Positions 58,256 to 64,000 of a stretch of DNA of 64,000 nt are shown here, one piece after another. Origin of the DNA: an uncultured Desulfovibrio sp. (GTDB taxonomy: Bacteria > Desulfobacterota > Desulfovibrionia > Desulfovibrionales > Desulfovibrionaceae); contig NZ_CABSIF010000004.1 in the NCBI RefSeq assembly GCF_902477725.1, positions 62,001 to 126,000 of the forward strand. The letters are read 5' to 3'. Each line of letters begins with the position of its first letter. The first letter of the stretch is position 1. The translations under genes were made by a program, and so were the position numbers. Below the pieces are notes generated by a model. That model was not told the DNA's origin. It did not search any database and worked only from the letters and a program-made list of their open reading frames with translations.

Positions 58256-60487
58256 TTAGGCTGGCAGGGATTGACCGCGTGTTTCCAGCACATCCTTGAT
58301 GTCTATGCCCATGCGCTGCATGCGCGAGAGCAGGGTTGTGCGCTTGAGGCCCAGCATGGCGGCCACCCCGCGCGAACCCGCCATCACGCCATTACAGGCC
58401 AGAATGGCGGCCACTATGCGGTCTCGCTCGCTGAGGGTTTCGCCGGGCTGGTGGTGGGCATCCGTATACACGGGCCGGGTGGACTGCGCGGGCGCGGGCG
58501 GCGCGCTGGCCTCCTGCTTGCGCTGGGAAATGGCCGCAACAGGGGCGGGAACCTCCAGCGGGCAGATATTCAGGCTGGGGCCGCTGGAAAGAATGACCGC
58601 GCGCTCGATGACATTGGCAAGCTCGCGCACGTTGCCGGGCCAGGGCTGGTCGCAAAGCCAGCGCAGGGCTGCGGAGGGAATACTGGTGATGTTTTTCTTC
58701 ATCTGCCGCGCCATCTGTTGCGTAAAATGCTTTGCCAGCAGGGGAATATCTTCGCGGCGTTCGCGCAGCGGCGGAATGGCAATGGGAAAGACATTGAGCC
58801 GATAGAACAGATCATCCCTGAACGTGCCGTCGAGCACCATTTCCTGCAAATTGCGGTTAGTGGCTGCTACCAGACGCACATCCACGGAAATGACTTTGTG
58901 CCCGCCAAGGCGTTCAATCTCGCGCGATTGCAGAACGCGCAAAAGTTTAGGCTGCAATTCCAGCGGGATATCACCAACTTCGTCCAGCATCAGGGTGCTG
59001 CCGTGGGCCAGTTCAAAGCGCCCCTTGCGTTGCGCGCCAGCGCCGGTAAAGGCGCCTTTTTCGTGCCCGAAAAGTTCGCTTTCCATAAGCCCCGCAGGCA
59101 CTGCGGCGCAGTTCATCTTGACCATGCGCTTGGATTTGCGCGGGCTGCGGTTGTGGATGGCCTGGGCAAAAAGCTCCTTGCCGGTGCCGGTTTCGCCCAG
59201 CAGCAACACGGTGCTGTCGCTGGCGGCCACCATGTCCACCTGTTGCAAAACACGCATGATGGCATCGCTCTGCCCAATGATGACGCCCATGTCCGACTGG
59301 CTTTGTATCTGTTCAGAAAGATAGAGATTTTCTTGTGCAAGATCGTTTTTCTGCACAGAGATCGTGGTGTAGTCCAGAGCATTGCGCACGGCAATGGCCA
59401 CGCGCGAGGCTATCTGGGCGAGCAGGCTGACGGATTCATCGGTAAAGACATCGGGGTGGCGGTGGGCAAGCAGCATGGCCCCGAGGCAGTGCTGGCCGAA
59501 ATGCAGCGGAAACAGCCCCGCTGCCTGATTGCCGTTGCCAAGAATAAATTCCGAGGCCGGATCTTTGCGCGAAAGTCTGGCTAGATCGCCCTGCCGTGCC
59601 AGCAAGGGGGCATTGATGTCGTGGCAGCGCTTGAGCAGGGTGTTGGACAACGAAAAAGTACCCGCTGGCAGCACCGGATTTTCAGTAGACTGCGGCGGGC
59701 GGGCGCAGTGGAAGGAATATGTGTCGTCCGTTTCGTGCAGCAGCAGGGCAAAATCGCGTATGCCGAAGAACCGCCGTATCTCGCCCGCAACAACGGCCAC
59801 CATGTCGTTCATTTCAAGGGTGCCGATAGCCGTGTTGGTCACATCCACAAGGATGCTGAAGTGGTCGCGTTCGCGGCGCAGGTGTTCAGTTTCCTGCCGC
59901 ACATTGTCCATGCAGAGGATGGCTGTGATGGAAGCCGTCACCACCCCGGCAAGTACACGGAAAAAAACAAGCGAGTCGTCGCTGAACACGCTGCCGTCTG
60001 TTTTGACAAAGTCCATGGCGCAGTGGCAGCCGCCCTGCGTGGAAATGGGAACAAAAAGGCAGCCGCTGGCATTGCGGTACTGGTCAAGATCAGCAATGTC
60101 GGGAAATTCCCGCCGCAGGTGCTCGCCTTCAAAGCAGGCCACCTCGGTCTGACTCCAGAACTGGCGCAGGCCCTGCTGGGGTGTCAGGTCTTGTTCTGAA
60201 ACGGCAGAGCGGTCAGCGTGCGCGTCAAGCATGTAGAGCCGCGCCTTTTCCTGCATGGGCGCGGCAATAACGATGTGTATGCGCTGAAAGGCCATGAGCG
60301 GATCACAGCAGTTTTTCAGCATGCGCAAAAGGCTGGGAATGTCTTTTTGCAGGGGCAGCACCCGGCTGGCTGCGAGCAGGGCTTCCTGCCAGACAATAGC
60401 TGTACTTTTTACCATCTCTGAGGCGCTGGCTGTAAAAAACCCGGCTGGCGGCGTGCATCCGGGGGGGATTCTGGAAGGGATATCCAC
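58256..60487 (-). CDS. FhlA-like sigma-54-dependent activator
   Basis: The start is the GTG at 60487, seven bases after GGAG; the in-frame ATG at 60415 has no good ribosome site. The 743-residue protein has two GAF-type sensor regions (about 40-195 and 205-375), a sigma-54 AAA+ domain with Walker A GETGTGKE (about 431-438), GAFTGA (about 478-483), and RLVAATNRNL, and a Fis-type helix-turn-helix (about 690-735, GVAAMLGLKRTTLLSRM). This is the architecture of FhlA, the formate-responsive activator. It is downstream of fdhA-fdhD-moeA, so it likely controls formate dehydrogenase or hydrogen-lyase genes through sigma-54 promoters. Confidence 0.92.
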   Translation of the reverse strand: MDIPSRIPPGCTPPAGFFTASASEMVKSTAIVWQEALLAASRVLPLQKDIPSLLRMLKNCCDPLMAFQRIHIVIAAPMQEKARLYMLDAHADRSAVSEQDLTPQQGLRQFWSQTEVACFEGEHLRREFPDIADLDQYRNASGCLFVPISTQGGCHCAMDFVKTDGSVFSDDSLVFFRVLAGVVTASITAILCMDNVRQETEHLRRERDHFSILVDVTNTAIGTLEMNDMVAVVAGEIRRFFGIRDFALLLHETDDTYSFHCARPPQSTENPVLPAGTFSLSNTLLKRCHDINAPLLARQGDLARLSRKDPASEFILGNGNQAAGLFPLHFGQHCLGAMLLAHRHPDVFTDESVSLLAQIASRVAIAVRNALDYTTISVQKNDLAQENLYLSEQIQSQSDMGVIIGQSDAIMRVLQQVDMVAASDSTVLLLGETGTGKELFAQAIHNRSPRKSKRMVKMNCAAVPAGLMESELFGHEKGAFTGAGAQRKGRFELAHGSTLMLDEVGDIPLELQPKLLRVLQSREIERLGGHKVISVDVRLVAATNRNLQEMVLDGTFRDDLFYRLNVFPIAIPPLRERREDIPLLAKHFTQQMARQMKKNITSIPSAALRWLCDQPWPGNVRELANVIERAVILSSGPSLNICPLEVPAPVAAISQRKQEASAPPAPAQSTRPVYTDAHHQPGETLSERDRIVAAILACNGVMAGSRGVAAMLGLKRTTLLSRMQRMGIDIKDVLETRGQSLPA

Positions 60488-60549
60488 AACTTTTCTCCAT
60501 GCACCATAGGGCAGGATTATAGGACTGTCTACCGAGCTTGCCTGAGGGG

Positions 60550-61833
60550 TCAGGCAAGAATGACGTCTACCTCCATGCCTTTGCGCAAAGGAGCGCTGCC
60601 TGCGGGAATATCCACAAAACAGTTGCAGTCGTCGCACAGGGCTGGTTGCCCCATGCGTTGCGCATCGCGCGCAAAATACACATCCCTGCCTTCAAGGCGC
60701 GCCAGCACAATGCGGCGCTCGTCCTTGCGGCAGGAACCAAAATCATTGCGGGCCACGGCCTTTTGCCGCAGGGGCGCAAAGCGCTTTGCGCCGCTCATTT
60801 TTTTCAGCACCGGAACCGCCAGCAGGCCAAAGGTCGCGGCAGCAGCCACAGGATTGCCCGAAAGGCCCAGCAGCAGGGTTTGTGGCAGGGCAGCGGCCAA
60901 GGTCATGGATCCGGGTTTGAGGCGCAGGCTCTGAAAAAGCATGCTGCCGCCCTGTTCCGCCACGATTTCTGAGGCGATGGCGGACACAAGGTCTTTGGGC
61001 CCCACAGAAGCCCCGCCCGTGGTGATGACAAGATCGCTCTCGGCCAGCATTTCTGCCAGATGCTCCTGCAATGCCTGCCGGTTGTCGCCTCTGGTCATCA
61101 TGCGCAGTATGCGCGCGCCCATTTTGCGCAGACGCACACCCAGCAGGGTGCTGCTGACGTTGTAAATGCCGCCCTGCGGCAAAGGAGCGCCGGGAAGCAC
61201 AAGCTCGCTGCCCGTTGCCAGCAGGCTGACCCTGGGGCGACGGAATACGCGTACATGGGTGTAACCCTGACCAGCCAGCAGGCTGAGGGTGCCGCTGTGC
61301 AGCACACCGCCGCTTTCGGCCAGCATGCTGCCGCGCTCCATATCCTGTCCGCACATGCGGCAGTTGCGCATGGCCGCAAGACTGCGGGAAATCACCACGG
61401 TCTGGCCATCGGCCAGCGTGTCCTCCTGCCACACCACACAGTCCGCGCCCGGAGGCAGGACTGCTCCTGTAGTCACGCGTGCCGCCTGACCGGGTTCAAG
61501 GCGGTGGCCTGGTGCATCACCGGCATAGAGGTGCTGCGTTACCAGCAGCATGACGGGATGTTCCGCCGTGGCGCTGGCAATGTCGGCACTGCGCAGGGCA
61601 TATCCATCAACCTGAACCCGGTTGTAGGGCGGCTGAGGCAACTCGGCGCGCATATGGGCAAAACATATGCGGCCATCGGCGTCAAAAAGCGGTACTTCTT
61701 CCGACTCTGCAACTGTGTGCGTGTGCTGCAAAAGAAGCTCCAGAGCTTCCTCCAGCGGCAGACTTTCCCGTTCTGGCGGGGTAGAAATATGGGGCTGTGC
61801 GTCAGCCGCAAAGGAGTGCAGAGCGCGGTTCAT
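60550..61833 (-). CDS. moeA: Molybdopterin molybdenumtransferase
   Basis: This 427-residue protein inserts molybdate into adenylylated molybdopterin. It shows the MoeA domain order: QPPYNRVQVDGYALRS, RVTTGAVLPPGADCVV, the MPT-binding ITTGGASVGPKDLV (usual form TTGGVSVGDYD), and GLSGNPVAA. The C-terminal beta domain is present. The start is one base before the fdhD stop, so the two are tightly linked. Its place in a formate dehydrogenase cluster fits cofactor supply. Confidence 0.94.
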   Translation of the reverse strand: MNRALHSFAADAQPHISTPPERESLPLEEALELLLQHTHTVAESEEVPLFDADGRICFAHMRAELPQPPYNRVQVDGYALRSADIASATAEHPVMLLVTQHLYAGDAPGHRLEPGQAARVTTGAVLPPGADCVVWQEDTLADGQTVVISRSLAAMRNCRMCGQDMERGSMLAESGGVLHSGTLSLLAGQGYTHVRVFRRPRVSLLATGSELVLPGAPLPQGGIYNVSSTLLGVRLRKMGARILRMMTRGDNRQALQEHLAEMLAESDLVITTGGASVGPKDLVSAIASEIVAEQGGSMLFQSLRLKPGSMTLAAALPQTLLLGLSGNPVAAAATFGLLAVPVLKKMSGAKRFAPLRQKAVARNDFGSCRKDERRIVLARLEGRDVYFARDAQRMGQPALCDDCNCFVDIPAGSAPLRKGMEVDVILA

Positions 61834-61834
61834 C

Positions 61835-62548
61835 TCAGCTTATCCTTTGCGGGCAGGTGTAAATATTGATGTTGTCGCGGCGTACAAATCCCAGCAGGGT
61901 GATGCCGTGAGCCTCGGCCATTTCTACGGAGGTGAGCGAGGGGGCCCCCGGTGCGATGAGCAGCTTCACACCGCAGGCCACAACCTTTGAGAGCATGTCA
62001 GATGCGAGCCGCCCGCTGAAAATGAGGATTTTTCCATCCGGACTCAGCCCTTGCAGCAGCATGGCCCCTATGACCTTGTCCAGCGCGTTGTGGCGGGCGA
62101 TATCCTCGCAGAAAAGCAGCAGGCCTTCTGGGCTCGCAAGGGCGCAACTGTGGGCCGCACCTGTGGCGCGGAAAAGATCGCAGCGCTCGTTGAAAGCCAG
62201 TTGCAGCGCATGCACCTGCGCGGCGGCAAGCCGCACATCGCTTGGGGCGTTCACGGCTGTCGCGGAAAATTCCGCAACAGATGCCGCTATGACGCGGTTT
62301 TGCTCATCAATGGAAAGCGCCCGCAGCGCGGAGATTTCATGCAAAAGCCCCAGGGTGCGGAGCCGCCCCACGGCAAGCTCACGCAGCAGGCTGGGCATGC
62401 AGTGCAGCTCGGTCACGGAATTGCCGTTGCAGACGAGTTCGTAGCATTCTTCGCGCAGGAGCACGTCCATGACCTCGCGGCGGCCCTGAGGCCCGATGCG
62501 GGTAATGGCGCGTTCAATACTGATGGAAGTATCCGGCGGCTGTTTCAT
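61835..62548 (-). CDS. fdhD: FdhD-like formate dehydrogenase accessory sulfurtransferase, CxxC missing
   Basis: The 237-residue protein is FdhD: LVCNGNSVTELHCMPS, FRATGAAHSCAL (family TGxxHxAA), CEDIARHNALDKVIG and the terminal YTCPQRIS are all clear. E. coli FdhD has a C-G-V-C-G segment whose cysteines accept sulfur from IscS and pass it to the Mo cofactor; in this protein that loop is shortened and carries no CxxC. It is about 40 residues shorter than E. coli FdhD. Sulfur transfer would need another cysteine, or the protein acts as a chaperone. It follows fdhA with a GC-rich hairpin between. Confidence 0.92.
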   Translation of the reverse strand: MKQPPDTSISIERAITRIGPQGRREVMDVLLREECYELVCNGNSVTELHCMPSLLRELAVGRLRTLGLLHEISALRALSIDEQNRVIAASVAEFSATAVNAPSDVRLAAAQVHALQLAFNERCDLFRATGAAHSCALASPEGLLLFCEDIARHNALDKVIGAMLLQGLSPDGKILIFSGRLASDMLSKVVACGVKLLIAPGAPSLTSVEMAEAHGITLLGFVRRDNINIYTCPQRIS

Positions 62549-62557
62549 GTTTGTGGT

Positions 62558-62597
62558 TCCCCGCGCGGTTGCACCTTGGGAGTGCCCGCGCGGGGGA
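62558..62597 (-). terminator. Intercistronic hairpin between fdhA and fdhD
   Basis: CCCCGCGCGG (62559-62568) pairs with CCGCGCGGGG (62586-62595). There is no T-run on the minus strand, so it may be an attenuator or RNA-processing site lowering fdhD/moeA expression relative to fdhA. GGGGA in its distal arm is also the only Shine-Dalgarno-like stretch for fdhD. Confidence 0.55.
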
Positions 62598-62616
62598 TTG
62601 TTAAGGGTTACCGGAG

Positions 62617-64000
62617 TCAGGCAGGGATTTTCTGCGCGGAGCCGTTGGCCTTTTCCTTGCGCAGGCGTTGCTTCAATTCGCTGTACACCTGCACCACATG
62701 GCTTTCAGCCCATGTCTGATCTTCTATTTTTTCAACTCGAACAGGCACATATTTGTATTCCGGCGTTTTGGTGATGGGGCTCAAGACCTCGCCCACCAAT
62801 TCGTTGCATGCGCCGATCCACCACTGGTAGGTCATGTACACCGCACCCTTGTTGGTGCGCGGGCTGATCTGCGCCCTGGTGATGACCCTGGAGTGGTGCG
62901 ACTGCACCCACACAAGCTCATGATCGCGGATGCCGAGGGCTTCCGCATCCTTGTCGTTCATCTGCACAAAGCCGGGTTCGTCCGCCAGTGCTGCCAGCGC
63001 CTTGCAGTTGCCTGTCATGGAGCGGCAGGAGTAGTGGCCCACTTCGCGCACGGTAGAAAGCACCAGCGGGAACTCGGAGCTGATTTTTTCCACAGGCGGG
63101 ACCCATTCCACCGTAAAGAGGTGGCCCAGGCCGTCCGGGGTTTCAAACCTGATGCTGCCGTCGGGCTGTGCGTAAAGCACCTGGGTGCCGTTGGGGGCAT
63201 CCTTGGTGCAGGGCCACTGGATGTAGCCAAGCCCGCCGTTTGCATCGAGCTTTTCATAGGTCGCTTCCGCATATTTGGGCGAGAGTGAGATCAGCTCGTT
63301 CCAGATCTCTCTGGTGTTGTTGTACTGCATGGGATAGCCCATGGCTGTGGACAGGCGGCAGATGATGTCCCAGTCCACCTTTACATCGCCCTGCGGTTCC
63401 ACTGCCTTGTAGAAGCGCTGGAAGCCACGGTCGGCAGCCGAGTATACGCCTTCGTGTTCGCCCCACGTGGTGGTAGGGAAGATCACGTCGGCCACGGCTG
63501 CTGTCTTGGTCATAAAGCAGTCCTGCACAATGAGCAGGTCAAGCTTGCTGAAGCCGCTACGCACGCCGGAAAGGTCGGGTTCTGTCTGCAAGGGGTCTTC
63601 ACCCATGCAGTAGAATGCCTTCAGCCTGCCAGCAGAAGCGCTCGCGGCGACTTCACTCAGGAAATGCCCCACCTTGGGGGACATTTTTTCAACGGGAACA
63701 CCCCAGGCCTTGGCGAATTTTTCGCGCACGGCCGGGTCTGTCACGCTCTGGTAGCCCACAAACACGTTGGGCAACGCGCCCATGTCGCAGGCGCCCTGCA
63801 CGTTGTTCTGCCCACGCACCGGAGCAACGCCGGTGTGAGGTTTGCCTATGTTGCCGGTAATCAGAGCCATGGAGGTCAGTGCCCGTACGGTCTCCACACC
63901 CTGATAGAACTGGCAAACGCCCATGCCCCAGTATATGCCTGCGCCCTCTGGGGCAGTGGCATACATACGGGCGGTCTTGCGGATGGTTTCGGCATCAATG
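62617..64000 (-). CDS. fdhA: Formate dehydrogenase alpha subunit, C-terminal part (5' end outside window)
   Basis: The frame is open through base 64000, giving about 460 C-terminal residues. GAGIYWGMGVCQFYQGVETV and ITGNIGKPHTGVAPVRGQNNVQGACDMG closely follow FdhF (FDH-H) type formate dehydrogenases of the molybdopterin oxidoreductase family. A late PEYKYVPVRVEKI segment is in the cofactor-binding domain. The Mo/W-ligating Sec or Cys and the N-terminal Fe-S cluster are outside the window. The neighbours selC (30 kb away), fdhD, moeA and an FhlA-like gene fit a selenocysteine enzyme oxidising formate or reducing CO2. Confidence 0.95.
   Translation of the reverse strand, partial: IDAETIRKTARMYATAPEGAGIYWGMGVCQFYQGVETVRALTSMALITGNIGKPHTGVAPVRGQNNVQGACDMGALPNVFVGYQSVTDPAVREKFAKAWGVPVEKMSPKVGHFLSEVAASASAGRLKAFYCMGEDPLQTEPDLSGVRSGFSKLDLLIVQDCFMTKTAAVADVIFPTTTWGEHEGVYSAADRGFQRFYKAVEPQGDVKVDWDIICRLSTAMGYPMQYNNTREIWNELISLSPKYAEATYEKLDANGGLGYIQWPCTKDAPNGTQVLYAQPDGSIRFETPDGLGHLFTVEWVPPVEKISSEFPLVLSTVREVGHYSCRSMTGNCKALAALADEPGFVQMNDKDAEALGIRDHELVWVQSHHSRVITRAQISPRTNKGAVYMTYQWWIGACNELVGEVLSPITKTPEYKYVPVRVEKIEDQTWAESHVVQVYSELKQRLRKEKANGSAQKIPA

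Noticed and set aside
1..64000. CRISPR arrays, rRNA genes, prophage or insertion sequences
   Set aside because: No regularly spaced direct repeats, rRNA segments, transposase or integrase genes were seen on either strand.

Overview
The window looks like a chromosomal segment of a Desulfovibrio-type sulfate reducer (Desulfobacterota, formerly Deltaproteobacteria). This is inferred from gene content: a selenocysteine tRNA, a formate dehydrogenase cluster with FdhD, MoeA and an FhlA-like activator, a NikKMLQO nickel transporter, a stand-alone FmdE protein, multiheme membrane oxidoreductases, MetY, and many two-component, cyclic-nucleotide and chemotaxis genes. The DNA is GC-rich. I see no rRNA, no CRISPR array, no prophage and no insertion sequence. 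Most genes lie on the minus strand.

Layout. 1-5.5 kb: end of a TauE/SafE exporter, a small membrane protein, an old yellow enzyme, a secreted serine hydrolase, and a persulfide dioxygenase-like/rhodanese pair. 5.9-12 kb: hybrid histidine kinase, beta-carbonic anhydrase, chemoreceptor. 12.4-16.8 kb: ferredoxin-nitroreductase fusion, tautomerase, and a modC-modA-modB-modD molybdate-type operon. 17.1-21.6 kb: a divergent DnaA paralogue and two outer-membrane beta-barrels. 21.7-32.6 kb: a long co-directional block, ftsH-folP-diguanylate cyclase-cdaA-cdaR-glmM-galU-priA, joining c-di-AMP and c-di-GMP enzymes with envelope precursor synthesis. 33 kb: selC (tRNA-Sec) on the plus strand. 33-37.4 kb: der, an RluA-type pseudouridine synthase, a PAS-GGDEF protein. 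37.7-41.4 kb: nikKMLQO. 41.9-51.7 kb: glutamine amidotransferase, glycosyltransferase, a secreted unknown, metY, cinA, a fluoride-riboswitch-controlled crcB with a DUF190 gene, a BASS-type transporter, a 5'-nucleotidase and an isochorismatase-like hydrolase. 51.9-54 kb: fmdE, a GH3 N-acetylhexosaminidase and a tiny gene with an in-frame TGA. 54.1-57.9 kb: a three-gene operon of a TsdA-like cytochrome, a cytochrome bd-like subunit I carrying heme c, and a membrane diheme cytochrome. 58.3-64 kb: FhlA-like activator, moeA, fdhD, and the 3' part of a formate dehydrogenase gene.

Functional threads. Selenium and molybdenum: selC, the mod operon, moeA, fdhD and fdhA all serve formate dehydrogenase maturation. 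Sulfur: TauE, persulfide dioxygenase/rhodanese, MetY and the TsdA-like cytochrome. Nickel uptake would supply hydrogenases. The two strongest candidates for undescribed biology are (a) a 65-residue single-span membrane protein with a C-G-U motif, read through TGA at 53912-53914, with a hairpin matching the bacterial SECIS pattern, and (b) the TsdA-like/bd-like/diheme operon, whose bd-like subunit lacks a heme b ligand expected in quinol oxidases. All identifications come from reading the sequence and from memory of the families; no database search was run.
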